64,000 bases of DNA from an uncultured Lachnospiraceae bacterium (GTDB lineage: Bacteria; Bacillota; Clostridia; Lachnospirales; Lachnospiraceae). Positions 1-8,458 of the stretch are shown in pieces. The position numbers and the translations under genes are program-made. How positions within the stretch are numbered: the first letter of the stretch is position 1; the number at the start of each line of letters is the position of its first letter. The notes under the pieces were generated by a model, which did not search any database, was not told the origin of the DNA, and was given only the letters and a program-made list of their open reading frames with translations. The stretch covers positions 1 to 64,000 of the forward strand of contig CAJUGJ010000011.1 in assembly GCA_910586015.1 (NCBI GenBank). Direction: 5' to 3'.

Positions 1-24
1 TTACTGTTCAGTTATCAAAGTACA
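1..24 (-). promoter_or_regulatory. boxA-like rRNA leader element
   Basis: Read on the minus strand this edge gives GTACTTTGATAACTGAACAG, which resembles the boxA antitermination leader that precedes 16S rRNA in Firmicutes. It lies just downstream of two tandem promoters. The rRNA gene itself would be outside the window, so this is an inference from the leader only. Confidence 0.5.
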
Positions 25-52
25 GCCTGTCTGTTTTTCAGTCAGCCTATAT

Positions 53-81
53 AGTTTAGCATAGTCTTTCTGATTTGTCAA
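53..81 (-). promoter_or_regulatory. Strong sigma-A promoter (proximal of a tandem pair)
   Basis: On the minus strand there is TTGACA, a 17-base spacer, then TAAACT. It fires leftward out of the window. The sequence around it is an imperfect repeat of the promoter at 150-178, as is common for rRNA operon promoters. Confidence 0.7.
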
Positions 82-149
82 GAACTTTTTTCTAACTTTT
101 TAATTTTTTTAAAAGTCAAAATTATTCTTTTGTTTTCGACAGCTTATAT

Positions 150-178
150 AGTCTAACATAATAAATTCATTATGTCAA
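150..178 (-). promoter_or_regulatory. Strong sigma-A promoter (distal of a tandem pair)
   Basis: Minus-strand TTGACA, 17-base spacer, TAGACT. It lies just downstream of the two tRNA-Ser genes and about 97 bases upstream of its near-copy at 53-81. The two share the CTATATAG-like stretch after the -10 box. Confidence 0.7.
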
Positions 179-208
179 CTACTTTTTTGTATTTTTTTTA
201 ATACAAAA

Positions 209-297
209 CGGAGAAGGAGGGATTTGAACCCTCGCACCGCTATTAACAGCCTACTCCCTTTCCAGGGGAGCCCCTTCAGCCACTTGGGTACTTCTCC
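209..297 (-). tRNA. tRNA-Ser (anticodon GGA)
   Basis: Read on the minus strand this folds into a class II tRNA: a 7-bp acceptor stem (GGAGAAG with CTTCTCC), anticodon loop CTGGAAA giving GGA, a long variable arm as expected for serine, a T arm GAGGG/CCCTC and discriminator G. The CCA end is not encoded. It reads UCC and UCU codons. Confidence 0.96.
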
Positions 298-363
298 ATA
301 CTTGTTATTGCAGACTGATATTGCACATAACACCCATCGTTATAAAATTTATTAAAGCTTTCG

Positions 364-448
364 CGGAGAAGGTGGGATTCGAACCCACGGATCCTTTCAG
401 ATCACCGGTTTTCAAGACCGGCTCCTTAAGCCTCTCGGACACCTCTCC
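364..448 (-). tRNA. tRNA-Ser (anticodon TGA)
   Basis: Class II serine tRNA on the minus strand with anticodon loop CTTGAAA (anticodon TGA), anticodon stem CCGGT/ACCGG, a long variable arm and discriminator G. The acceptor stem has one G-T pair, and CCA is not encoded. It reads UCA and other UCN codons. It is the first gene after the promoter at 464-492 and is probably co-transcribed with the second tRNA-Ser. Confidence 0.96.
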
Positions 449-463
449 AAACAAGGCTTGTTC

Positions 464-492
464 ATCTTACCATATTTAAAAATAAATGTCAA
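464..492 (-). promoter_or_regulatory. Promoter of the tRNA-Ser pair
   Basis: Minus-strand TTGACA, 17-base spacer, TAAGAT, ending about 15 bases before the first tRNA. It lies right after the ispD stop codon. Confidence 0.75.
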
Positions 493-508
493 GCATTTTT
501 TTATTTAT

Positions 509-1192
509 TTATTGAAGAAAAATTCGAGCAACTTCTAAATCCTCTGGAGTTGTTACTTTAATATTTTGATAACTTCCTTCAAATAATATTACTGGCTTTC
601 CCAACATCTTTTCATAAACTTCTGTATCATCAGTTACAGTAATAGTGTTTTGATTTAAAAGTTTCTCATAGGCATCTCGAATTTCAGAATATACAAATGC
701 CTGTGGTGTTTGTATAAGACGTACTTTGTTCCTCTCTAACTGCTGTGTAATAGTTCCATCTTCTTTTACTAATTTAACAGTATCTTTTGATAAAACAGCT
801 GCAGCACAGGCTTTATATCTTTTTACCATTTCGATTGTTTTACAAACCAAACCATTGGTCAGCATTGGTCTAGCTCCATCATGAATTAATACATAATCGG
901 TTTCTTTTAATGCTCTTAATCCATAACAAACAGAAAAATAGCGTTCAGTTCCACCAGCAATTACTTTTTTCACCTTTCTAAAACCAAACCTATCTACAAT
1001 CTCTTTTTTTCGCTTTTGTTCTTCTCCTGAATTAACTACTAAAATCACATCATCTACTGGACTTTCTTCTAATACTTTTAAAGAATAATATATCATAGGT
1101 CTTTCATTGATTTCAAGATACTGCTTTGGACAAGAACTTTTCATTCTACTTCCCTGTCCTGCTGCCAATACCACTGCTGCAATTTTCTCCAC
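509..1192 (-). CDS. ispD: 2-C-methyl-D-erythritol 4-phosphate cytidylyltransferase
   Basis: IspD couples CTP to methylerythritol phosphate in the non-mevalonate isoprenoid pathway, in the cytosol. The 227-residue length is normal for the family. The nucleotide-binding signature LAAGQGSRM is at residues 9-17, followed by PKQYL (22-26), then HDGARP, TPQAF and TDD further on, all family hallmarks. The start is GTG, with AAGGAAGG about 10 bases upstream. It follows tsaD by 18 bases and is probably the last gene of the rnz-tsaD-ispD transcript. The assignment is from motifs; a fused or bifunctional IspDF form is ruled out by the length. Confidence 0.95.
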   Translation of the reverse strand: MEKIAAVVLAAGQGSRMKSSCPKQYLEINERPMIYYSLKVLEESPVDDVILVVNSGEEQKRKKEIVDRFGFRKVKKVIAGGTERYFSVCYGLRALKETDYVLIHDGARPMLTNGLVCKTIEMVKRYKACAAAVLSKDTVKLVKEDGTITQQLERNKVRLIQTPQAFVYSEIRDAYEKLLNQNTITVTDDTEVYEKMLGKPVILFEGSYQNIKVTTPEDLEVARIFLQ

Positions 1193-1210
1193 GTCTTTTA
1201 GCCTTCCTTT

Positions 1211-2233
1211 TTATCTTTGTCCAAGTCTTAAATTTGGTACTGCATTTAAGTCTAGTTTGCTGTACTTTCCCTTTTGATATTCATAATATGCTGCTGCACC
1301 TATCATTGCTGCATTATCTGTACAATAAATTGGAGAAGGATAATATAATTCAAAACCATTCGTTTGACAGGCAGTAAGCATTTGCGAGCGCAAATAGGAA
1401 TTCGATGCTACTCCTCCTGCGATTGCAACTTGATGCAATCCATAATTCTTTGCCGCTAAAATAGTATGTGCAACTAATACATCGACTACTGCCGCTTGAA
1501 AAGATGCAGCGATATCGGCTAGATTCATCTCTTCTTGTTTCATCTGTGTAATATTAAGATAATTTAATACAGCGGACTTTAAACCACTGAAGCTAAAATC
1601 ATATGGTGCTCCCTCAATATGTGCCCTTGGAAAAGAAATCGCCTGTGGATTTCCCTCTTTTGCCAGACAATCGATCTTTGGACCTCCGGGATAACCCAGT
1701 CCAATTGCACGAGCTACTTTATCAAATGCCTCTCCAGCCGCATCATCATGTGTTCTCCCTAAAATTTCATACTCTCCATAATCTTTTACTATTACTAAAT
1801 GTGTATGTCCTCCTGAAACGATCAGACATAAAAATGGTGGCTTTAATTCTTTATTTTCTATATAATTAGCAGAAATATGACCTTCGATATGATGTACCCC
1901 TATCAGAGGCTTTTTTGCCGCATAACTAATAGCCTTTGCCTCTGCTACTCCAACTAAAAGTGCTCCTACAAGTCCCGGTCCATATGTTACAGCGACTGCA
2001 TTGATATCTTCTAATGATGTCTTTGCTTCTGACAATGCCTCTTCAATCACCTGATTCATTCTTTCAATATGTTTTCTCGATGCGATTTCTGGTACTACTC
2101 CTCCATAGAGTGTATGGAGGGCTATCTGAGAAGAAATAATATTGGATAAAACTTCTCTTCCATTTTTTATTACAGCCGCTGCAGTTTCATCACATGACGA
2201 TTCTATTGCAAGTATTACAACATCCTTTTCCAT
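1211..2233 (-). CDS. tsaD: tRNA N6-adenosine threonylcarbamoyltransferase TsaD
   Basis: TsaD transfers the threonylcarbamoyl group to A37 of tRNAs that read ANN codons. It works with TsaB and TsaE, both encoded about 2.5-3.7 kb away here. The protein has 340 residues, the usual length. The ASKHA fold starts with IESSCDET, and the metal-binding H-x3-H lies at about residues 115-119 (HIEGH). SGGHT and a late GGVASN motif are also present. The ATG is preceded by AGAGGAA. It sits between the small membrane protein gene and ispD. Confidence 0.97.
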   Translation of the reverse strand: MEKDVVILAIESSCDETAAAVIKNGREVLSNIISSQIALHTLYGGVVPEIASRKHIERMNQVIEEALSEAKTSLEDINAVAVTYGPGLVGALLVGVAEAKAISYAAKKPLIGVHHIEGHISANYIENKELKPPFLCLIVSGGHTHLVIVKDYGEYEILGRTHDDAAGEAFDKVARAIGLGYPGGPKIDCLAKEGNPQAISFPRAHIEGAPYDFSFSGLKSAVLNYLNITQMKQEEMNLADIAASFQAAVVDVLVAHTILAAKNYGLHQVAIAGGVASNSYLRSQMLTACQTNGFELYYPSPIYCTDNAAMIGAAAYYEYQKGKYSKLDLNAVPNLRLGQR

Positions 2234-2258
2234 CTACTTTTTCCTCTTTATTTTTATA

Positions 2259-2867
2259 TTAATAAAAATCCATTTCTGCACCATCGACAGTATTCCATCC
2301 AAGTATTTTCCATTTTCCGTCTTCTTTACAGAGTAAAAATTCTTCATAGGTCTGTCCAGTTCTATTATTTTGTAGAAAGGTATATACTGCAATCAGTCTT
2401 TGTAACTCTTTCTCTTCTGATTCCCAAGAAATTGCACTATCTGCTTTTTCAATCTGATATCCACGAATTTTTTTAGAAATATCACGATATTCTTGTATCT
2501 CATCTTTTAAATTTTGTATCTGTGTTTCTTTCGAGTTTTCCTCTAAAAGTTCGCTGGCATATAATTCTCTAAGTTGATCGACTAATATATCAAAGTCTTC
2601 ATCTTCTATCTGAGTATCTCCATAAAACTGGCATAAGATACGACTATAAAATTTTAAAACTTCCCTTGCTGTCGGTGGATAATCTTCACTTAAATCTCTT
2701 TTTAGTAACTTGTTTAATTCACTTTCCTCGTAAACTGCCTCTGTTTTACCTTCATCTTCTTTCTTAATATTAATATAAATAAAATACGTAATAACCCCCA
2801 CTGAAATAAGAATCATTAAAACTATAATAGCAATCGTTTTTTTGTTCTGTATACGCTCTCTCTTCAT
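2259..2867 (-). CDS. Conserved membrane-anchored protein of unknown function (DUF6715-like)
   Basis: This encodes 202 residues: a short basic N-terminus, one membrane segment at about residues 10-32, then a soluble, charged helical region that probably faces outside and ends in a small beta-rich stretch (GKWKILGWNTV). It resembles small membrane-anchored proteins I associate with Lachnospiraceae (DUF6715), but the family name is from memory. The start was moved to 2867, where AAAGGAG sits 6 bases upstream; a longer reading from 2906 would overlap rnz and lacks a good binding site. It lies between rnz and tsaD in the same transcript. Confidence 0.75.
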   Translation of the reverse strand: MKRERIQNKKTIAIIVLMILISVGVITYFIYINIKKEDEGKTEAVYEESELNKLLKRDLSEDYPPTAREVLKFYSRILCQFYGDTQIEDEDFDILVDQLRELYASELLEENSKETQIQNLKDEIQEYRDISKKIRGYQIEKADSAISWESEEKELQRLIAVYTFLQNNRTGQTYEEFLLCKEDGKWKILGWNTVDGAEMDFY

Positions 2868-2898
2868 ACGCTCTCCTTTTTGGTTAAGAACTCCCCTC

Positions 2899-3807
2899 TT
2901 ATTCACTAAATTCTAGCACAATACTCTTTCTGTCTTTTCCGGTTTTTGTATTCTTAAATAATTTACTCGCTTCTCTTAAAAATTCCTCTGGATGAATTAA
3001 AGATGGACTATAATGTGTAAGCCACAATTCTTGAACATCTGCCTGCTTTGCTAATTCAGCTGCTTCATAAAAAGTCATATGTTTATATTCGATTGCCTTT
3101 TGCTGTTTTTCCTTTTCTCCATACATTCCTTCACAGATAAAAAGATCCGCATTTTTCGCTCCCTCTATAATCGATGCACATGGGCGACTGTCAGTACAAT
3201 ACGTTAATTTAATTCCTTTCCTCTTTTCTCCAAGAATCATATCTTGCGTAAAATGTCTTCCTTCAAAATCTAGTTCTTCCCCTTTTTGCAGTCTGCTCCA
3301 AAGTTGTTTTGGTACCTGATTTGCCTCTGCCTTTTCAGGTAAGAATCTTCCTGCTCTGTGAATGAGCTGACTATAACCATAGCAGATAACATTGTGATTG
3401 ACACGAAATGCTTCTAATATATATCCCTGTATTGAAATTTCCTCTTTTGGCTCTGTTAATTCTCGAAAAATAATTGGAAATGGCAATTCTGGTGCAATCA
3501 CTCGCAGTGATGTTACAACTCTCTCTAATCCCTTTGGACCAATCATAGTAACTGGTTTTACTCTGGCTGCATTCCCCATTGAAAGCAATAAACCCGGAAG
3601 TCCACTGATATGATCTCCATGATAATGGGTAAAGCAGATCACATCAATATCATGAAAACTCCATCCTTTTTCTCTAATTGTAATTTGTGTTCCCTCTCCA
3701 CAATCAATTAAAAGACTACTTCCATTAAATCGAGTCATTAAAGAGGTCAGCCACCGCCCCGGAAGCGGCATCATACCACTCGTTCCAAGTAAACAAACAT
3801 CTAGCAT
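2899..3807 (-). CDS. rnz: Ribonuclease Z
   Basis: RNase Z removes the 3' trailer from precursor tRNAs that lack an encoded CCA, which fits the two tRNA-Ser genes here. The 302-residue protein is a metallo-beta-lactamase fold enzyme of normal short-form length. The zinc motif HYHGDH is at residues 61-66, GTSGMMP at the N-terminus, and later ligand motifs (CTDSRP, LTHYSP) are visible. It is the first gene after the promoter at 3866-3894 and probably leads an rnz-tsaD-ispD operon. The ATG is preceded by GAAGGGAAG. Confidence 0.95.
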   Translation of the reverse strand: MLDVCLLGTSGMMPLPGRWLTSLMTRFNGSSLLIDCGEGTQITIREKGWSFHDIDVICFTHYHGDHISGLPGLLLSMGNAARVKPVTMIGPKGLERVVTSLRVIAPELPFPIIFRELTEPKEEISIQGYILEAFRVNHNVICYGYSQLIHRAGRFLPEKAEANQVPKQLWSRLQKGEELDFEGRHFTQDMILGEKRKGIKLTYCTDSRPCASIIEGAKNADLFICEGMYGEKEKQQKAIEYKHMTFYEAAELAKQADVQELWLTHYSPSLIHPEEFLREASKLFKNTKTGKDRKSIVLEFSE

Positions 3808-3865
3808 ATCTGTACTTCCCTTCTTTATTTAATTTAGTTTAGTTTAAGTCTGCCCCTTTTTAACC

Positions 3866-3894
3866 ATTGTATATCAGAAAATAAGTTTATGCAA
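3866..3894 (-). promoter_or_regulatory. Predicted promoter of the rnz-tsaD-ispD operon
   Basis: Minus-strand TTGCAT, 17-base spacer, TACAAT, about 60 bases upstream of the rnz start codon and downstream of the terminator that closes the preceding operon. Confidence 0.55.
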
Positions 3895-3920
3895 CCGCTT
3901 TCCAACCAAAAACCAAAATA

Positions 3921-3953
3921 AAAAGCACTGTAAATGCAAAGCATTTACAGTGC
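3921..3953 (-). terminator. Intrinsic terminator of the tsaE-tsaB-rimI operon
   Basis: A perfect 13-bp stem (GCACTGTAAATGC) with a 3-base loop, followed on the minus strand by TTTTTATTTT. The stop codon of the small zinc-ribbon gene lies inside the stem. Confidence 0.9.
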
Positions 3954-4175
3954 CTCCCTTGTATTCTTCTTTGTTATTGGGATTTTAAAATTTTCTATTA
4001 TCTGGTCATAACATGCTTCGCAAAGTGTAAATTGGTGACTTTCTAAATCCTTGTTAGAAAAATATCCCCAATCTTTTCTCGCTTCAAACGCATCCTCTAA
4101 TAAAAGTCCATTTTTTTTCTTTAGTTTTCTTCCACAGGCATTACAATATACCTCCTGATTGTCTTCCCGCTCCAT
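3945..4175 (-). CDS. Small zinc-ribbon-like protein of unknown function
   Basis: A 76-residue protein with two CxxC pairs (CNAC near residue 11 and CEAC near residue 53), the pattern of a single zinc knuckle. No other domain is recognisable. A good GGAGGTG ribosome binding site precedes the ATG. It is the last gene after rimI, and its stop codon is inside the terminator stem, so it is clearly part of the tsaE-tsaB-rimI transcript. Whether it has anything to do with tRNA or ribosome modification is unknown. Confidence 0.75.
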   Translation of the reverse strand: MEREDNQEVYCNACGRKLKKKNGLLLEDAFEARKDWGYFSNKDLESHQFTLCEACYDQIIENFKIPITKKNTREAL

Positions 4176-4224
4176 CTACCGCACCTCCGTTATCCCTCCT
4201 AATCAAGATTATAACGGATCTCTT

Positions 4225-4695
4225 TCAATACTTCCAGTGGGAAGTGTTGTCAGTTTCCTTATCTTTTATCAGCCATAAAATCATAGCATCCTCTTTGGGA
4301 TGACTATAAAATTGTCTTCTGATTCCTGCATCTTGAAAACCTAATGAGTGATATAGTCTTAGTGCACCTAAATTTCCAACACGTACTTCTAAAGTAAATG
4401 CGTTTAGTCCTCGCTCTATTCCCTGTCTTAATAATTCTTCTAACATCTTTCTTGCAATACCATGCCTTCGGTAATCTGGATGAACTGCCACATTGGTGAT
4501 CTGTCCCTCCCCTGCGATACCCCAAAAACCACAATACGCACAAAGTTTATTATCTATTCTTACTATTAGATAAAGATTTTCTGGACAAGTTGCTGCTTTT
4601 TTGAAACTTTCTTCACTCCATGGCTCTGAAAAAATTTCGGATTCTAATTTTGCAACCTCTGCAAAGTCCTCCTGCTGCATAGATCTTAAAATCAT
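4225..4695 (-). CDS. rimI: Ribosomal protein S18 alanine N-acetyltransferase
   Basis: A GNAT-family acetyltransferase of 156 residues, expected to acetylate the N-terminal alanine of ribosomal protein S18 using acetyl-CoA. The acetyl-CoA binding motif RRHGIA and the following helix lie near the middle, with NLGALRLYHSLGF typical of RimI after it. It overlaps tsaB by an ATGA junction, so the two are translationally coupled. The tsaE-tsaB-rimI order is common in Firmicutes. The substrate is assigned by family and context; other GNAT substrates cannot be excluded. Confidence 0.88.
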   Translation of the reverse strand: MILRSMQQEDFAEVAKLESEIFSEPWSEESFKKAATCPENLYLIVRIDNKLCAYCGFWGIAGEGQITNVAVHPDYRRHGIARKMLEELLRQGIERGLNAFTLEVRVGNLGALRLYHSLGFQDAGIRRQFYSHPKEDAMILWLIKDKETDNTSHWKY

Positions 4696-5414
4696 ACTAT
4701 ATCTTCTTGTTGTGACTGTTCTTTTTCTAATCGTTCCCGCTCTGCCTGAGCCATACGCAGATACACAGGAACAAACTCTTTGGCGGATACAGTCTTTTTA
4801 TCTGCCAACTGTTTTAATGCAAGTGCTCCTACTGCCCCTGCCCGTTGTCTTGCTACATGGCAGGGAGCATAGTAATGAGGGATAGAAAGTAGTTCTTTTA
4901 AAACACTCTGATAGACAGGTACTCCATCTCCCAAAAAGATCACTGGAGTTTTTTCTTGATTTAACTGTTTGGAAAGTTCTTCAATCCCCATAGCAGACTG
5001 TTCCATTAAAACCTGAAATTCTCCTTGTTTAAACGAATAAATTCCTGTATAAACCTGTGACCTTCTTGCATCCATAATAGGACAGATCCGATCTGTTACC
5101 CCAAATAAATTATAGGCTATGGCATCTACTGTTGGTATAGAAATCAGAGGTTTATCCCAAGCTAATCCCAACCCCTTTGCTGTTGCAGCCCCAATCCGAA
5201 GACCTGTAAAAGAACCCGGACCTGCAGATACTGCAATAGCATCTAACATTTTAGAATCAAATTCTAACATAGACATAATGGTATCAATCATAGGAAGTAG
5301 CGTCTGAGAATGTGTTTTTTTATAATTTATTGTATATTCTGCTAACATTCCCTCTTCTGACACTACCGCCGCAGAGGCTACTAATCCAGAACTATCAACT
5401 GCTAATATTTTCAT
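4692..5414 (-). CDS. tsaB: tRNA threonylcarbamoyladenosine biosynthesis protein TsaB
   Basis: TsaB is the non-catalytic partner of TsaD in t6A formation, and the two form a heterodimer regulated by TsaE. The 240-residue protein starts with the ASKHA phosphate-loop motif (AVDSSG) and contains SAGPGSFTGLRIG, which is diagnostic. It lacks the metal-binding histidines of TsaD, as expected. It overlaps tsaE by 20 bases upstream and rimI by 3 bases downstream, so all three should be translated together. Confidence 0.95.
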   Translation of the reverse strand: MKILAVDSSGLVASAAVVSEEGMLAEYTINYKKTHSQTLLPMIDTIMSMLEFDSKMLDAIAVSAGPGSFTGLRIGAATAKGLGLAWDKPLISIPTVDAIAYNLFGVTDRICPIMDARRSQVYTGIYSFKQGEFQVLMEQSAMGIEELSKQLNQEKTPVIFLGDGVPVYQSVLKELLSIPHYYAPCHVARQRAGAVGALALKQLADKKTVSAKEFVPVYLRMAQAERERLEKEQSQQEDIV

Positions 5415-5862
5415 AATTTACTCCATTCTCTATCTTTTCTTTACGATTAATATCAATGTTTCGATATTCAAACCCTTTAGTTAAATCTTTTTTTATCTGA
5501 ATTTCTATTCTTTCTTTAGGCAATAACTCTTTTATTTGATCTGCCCATTCAATTAAGCAAACTCCATCTCCATAAAAATAATCCAGATATCCTATTTCCT
5601 CCATCTCTTCACTTTCTTCTAATCGATACACATCAAAGTGATAAAAGGGTAGTCTTCCATCTGTATATTCTTGAAGAATTGTAAAAGTGGGACTATTCAC
5701 CTGTTCAGAAACATTTAATCCTTCTGCAAAACCTTGTGTAAAAACCGTTTTTCCTGTTCCTAAATCTCCATTTAAACAATATACCTCTCCTGATTTTGCA
5801 GTCATTCCTATTTGTTTTCCCAGTTCAAATGTATCCTTTGTACAAAAACTCTCTATTACCAT
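5395..5862 (-). CDS. tsaE: tRNA threonylcarbamoyladenosine biosynthesis ATPase TsaE
   Basis: TsaE is the small P-loop ATPase that recycles the TsaB-TsaD complex. The protein has 155 residues, the usual size. The Walker A motif GDLGTGKT is at residues 32-39, followed by SPTF (the family switch) and HFDVYRL, with LIEWAD nearer the C-terminus. The start has AAAGGAT upstream. It overlaps the start of tsaB. Confidence 0.95.
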   Translation of the reverse strand: MVIESFCTKDTFELGKQIGMTAKSGEVYCLNGDLGTGKTVFTQGFAEGLNVSEQVNSPTFTILQEYTDGRLPFYHFDVYRLEESEEMEEIGYLDYFYGDGVCLIEWADQIKELLPKERIEIQIKKDLTKGFEYRNIDINRKEKIENGVNYENISS

Positions 5863-5891
5863 CCATTTTATCCTTTCTATCTAGTAAGTGT

Positions 5892-6395
5892 TTATTTTAG
5901 TCTACATTTTTTAGAGTCCACTTCTTTACGAAGAATTTCTCGAAATATCTGTTCTTGATCTCCTAAAGCCTCTTTTGGAAACAAAAAAGAACGGGTTAAA
6001 GATAAATAAATATAATATGCCTGTTTCGTTTCTGTCACTTTTATTACTTCTTCCCATTCAGTTAAAAGTTTTTCTGTTTCCTGACTAACTAAAATCCCTT
6101 GTTCATTTACTACATAGTTTAATGGTTTTAAAAACATAGGTGTCAGTTTGACCTGTTTTGCTGCCTTATAAAGCAGATAAATCGGATTAATCACTGTAAA
6201 TAAAAGAGCAATTAAAACTAACATCAGTCTTGCAAAAGAATCTCCCTTTCCAACCCCTGCAATCAATAAACCAATCGCTCCTCCACTGAGAATCAGATTG
6301 GCGATTCCTGCAAAACCATGATATCCATGATACATCAAAAAAGAATACATCGTTTTAATTGTCATTTGTACACTAAATTTAACCTCTTTCTCCAT
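5892..6395 (-). CDS. YcxB-like membrane protein
   Basis: This encodes about 167 residues with two membrane segments near residues 30-75, followed by a soluble domain with the YcxB pattern: a NYVVNEQG strand, W-x-E-V in the middle and an FPK motif near the end. Function is unknown for the family. The start is uncertain: the ATG at 6407 has its AAAGG only one base away, while 6395 has a long 13-base gap; I prefer 6395. It is the first gene after the promoter at 6471-6499 and precedes tsaE by 29 bases. Confidence 0.7.
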   Translation of the reverse strand: MEKEVKFSVQMTIKTMYSFLMYHGYHGFAGIANLILSGGAIGLLIAGVGKGDSFARLMLVLIALLFTVINPIYLLYKAAKQVKLTPMFLKPLNYVVNEQGILVSQETEKLLTEWEEVIKVTETKQAYYIYLSLTRSFLFPKEALGDQEQIFREILRKEVDSKKCRLK

Positions 6396-6470
6396 ATTAA
6401 TAACCATGCCTTTCTAACCTATGAATTTGGCTGTATAAAAACTTTGCACATAACGACTCTGATTTCTTAA

Positions 6471-6499
6471 ACTATAGCACAAAGCAAGAACTCTGACAA
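6471..6499 (-). promoter_or_regulatory. Predicted promoter of the YcxB-like/tsaE-tsaB-rimI operon
   Basis: Minus-strand TTGTCA, 17-base spacer, TATAGT, about 70 bases upstream of the first gene and just downstream of the uvrC stop codon. Confidence 0.6.
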
Positions 6500-6513
6500 T
6501 ATAAGAAGACTTT

Positions 6514-8373
6514 TTATGGGTGAAAAAAATGATAAACTGCTTCTGCTGCACTACGATTCATTTCTGATATTTGTACTAATTCTTCTATTGTGGCATTTCT
6601 TATTGCTTCTAAAGATAAAAAGTGTTTCATCAAAGCCCTTCGTCTGGTAGGACCAATTCCCTCAATTTCATCTAAAATCGACTTTATCTGTGTTTTATTG
6701 TGTAAAGAACGATGATATTCAATTGCAAATCGATGTGTTTCATCCTGAATTCTTGTAATCAGACGAAATCCTTCGCTATGTGTATCGATTGGAATTTCTA
6801 TATTATTAAAATATAAACCTCTGGTTTTATGGGATTCATCTTTTACCATACCACATACTGGAATAACAAGTTTTAGTTCTGAAAGTACTTGAAGTGCTAT
6901 ATTAACTTGTCCACGACCTCCATCCATCAAAATCAGATCAGGATATCTCGTAAAGCTTCCAAACTTAAAATCCATATTCTTTTTTAAAAGTTCCTCACTT
7001 TCCTTTTTAGCATGGACAAATCTTCTGGTCAGTACTTCATACATACTTGCATAATCATTTGGTCCTTTCACAGATTGAATTCGAAACTTTCGATAATCTG
7101 CCTTTTTCGCTTTCCCATTTTCATATACTACCATAGAACCCACAGACTCAAATCCGCTGATATTAGAAATATCATATGCTTCAATTCGCTGAAGATTTTC
7201 AAGATGAAGCCATCCAGAAATTTCTCTCATTGCTCCAAATGTTCTTGCCTCTTCTCTCTTTATTTTTTCCGAATCTTTTTGTAATACCATAGAAGCATTC
7301 TTTTTCGCTAACTCTACTAATTGTTCTTTCTCCCCCTTTTTAGGAACATGCAAATATACTTTCGTTCCTCGTTTCATACTTAACCATTCTTCTAAAAGTG
7401 CTAATTCCTCTGGCTCTTCCGATAACAATAATTCTTTTGGAATATATGGAGTTCCAGAATAAAACTGTTTTATAAAGTTTGCCATAATTGCACTGCGTTT
7501 TTCTTTTTCTATGCCATTTAGATAAAAATGTTCCCTTCCAAGCATTTTTCCCTCTCGAATAAAAAATACTTGGACAACTGCTTCCTCTTGTGCTGTAACG
7601 AATGCAATAATATCTCTATCTATACTATTTGTATCTGAAGCCTTTTGTTTTTGTGATAGTTTTTGTACCGATTCTAACAGATCTCTATATTCTGCTGCCT
7701 CTTCAAATGCCAAATCTTCCGATGCTTTTTGCATCTTTTGTCTTAACTGTTCTGCTACAATTTCATAATTTCCATTTAAAAATTCCATTACCTGTTCTAT
7801 CGACTTTTGATATTCCTCTTTTGTAATATATCCCTGACATGGTGCTTTACACTGTTTGATATGATAATAAAGGCAAGGACGCTCTGAGCCAATTTCTTTA
7901 GGAAGGTTTCGATTACAAGTTCGTATATAATATAATTTTCGAAGCAACTCCAGACTATCTTTTACTGCACTGCCATTTGGATAAGGACCAAAATACTTTG
8001 CTCCATCTTTTTTCTGTTTCCTTGCAATTAGAACTCTTGGAAATGTTTCATTTATTGTCACCTTGATATAGGGATATTCCTTATCATCCTTTAACATAGT
8101 ATTATATTTCGGACGATGTTCTTTGATCAGATTACACTCTAATACTAACGCCTCTATTTCAGAATCTACCACAATATATTCAAAATGATCGATATGGGCA
8201 ACCATCTGAGAAATCTTAGGAGTAAGATTTCTACTATTCTGAAAATATTGGCGAACTCTATTTTTTAGACTAACTGCTTTTCCTACATAGATGATTGCAT
8301 CACTTTTATCGTGCATAATATAAACCCCGGGTTTTGCTGGAAGTTTTTTAAGTTCTTCTTCTATATCAAACAT
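6514..8373 (-). CDS. uvrC: Excinuclease ABC subunit C
   Basis: UvrC makes the two incisions on either side of a lesion after UvrAB has marked it, in nucleotide excision repair. The 619-residue length is normal. The N-terminal GIY-YIG nuclease (GVYIMHD, IYVGKA) occupies residues 15-95, the UVR motif lies near residues 200-235, the RNase H-like second nuclease is in the middle (AYDISNISG, LILMDGGRGQVN), and a C-terminal helix-hairpin-helix pair ends the protein. AAAGGTG lies upstream of the ATG. A terminator separates it from the gene before it. Confidence 0.97.
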   Translation of the reverse strand: MFDIEEELKKLPAKPGVYIMHDKSDAIIYVGKAVSLKNRVRQYFQNSRNLTPKISQMVAHIDHFEYIVVDSEIEALVLECNLIKEHRPKYNTMLKDDKEYPYIKVTINETFPRVLIARKQKKDGAKYFGPYPNGSAVKDSLELLRKLYYIRTCNRNLPKEIGSERPCLYYHIKQCKAPCQGYITKEEYQKSIEQVMEFLNGNYEIVAEQLRQKMQKASEDLAFEEAAEYRDLLESVQKLSQKQKASDTNSIDRDIIAFVTAQEEAVVQVFFIREGKMLGREHFYLNGIEKEKRSAIMANFIKQFYSGTPYIPKELLLSEEPEELALLEEWLSMKRGTKVYLHVPKKGEKEQLVELAKKNASMVLQKDSEKIKREEARTFGAMREISGWLHLENLQRIEAYDISNISGFESVGSMVVYENGKAKKADYRKFRIQSVKGPNDYASMYEVLTRRFVHAKKESEELLKKNMDFKFGSFTRYPDLILMDGGRGQVNIALQVLSELKLVIPVCGMVKDESHKTRGLYFNNIEIPIDTHSEGFRLITRIQDETHRFAIEYHRSLHNKTQIKSILDEIEGIGPTRRRALMKHFLSLEAIRNATIEELVQISEMNRSAAEAVYHFFHP

Positions 8374-8391
8374 CTCTTCACACCTTTCCCT

Positions 8392-8429
8392 AAAAAAAGG
8401 GCTGCTGCATGATAAATCTGCAACAACCC
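8392..8429 (-). terminator. Intrinsic terminator after the ftsH pair
   Basis: An 11-bp stem (GGGTTGTTGCA with TGCAGCAGCCC, two G-T pairs) followed by seven T on the minus strand. It is one of several hairpins in this window built on a GCTGTTGCA-like arm. Confidence 0.85.
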
Positions 8430-8458
8430 TCCTGCCGCCCTATCTTAAACTCTGATTT

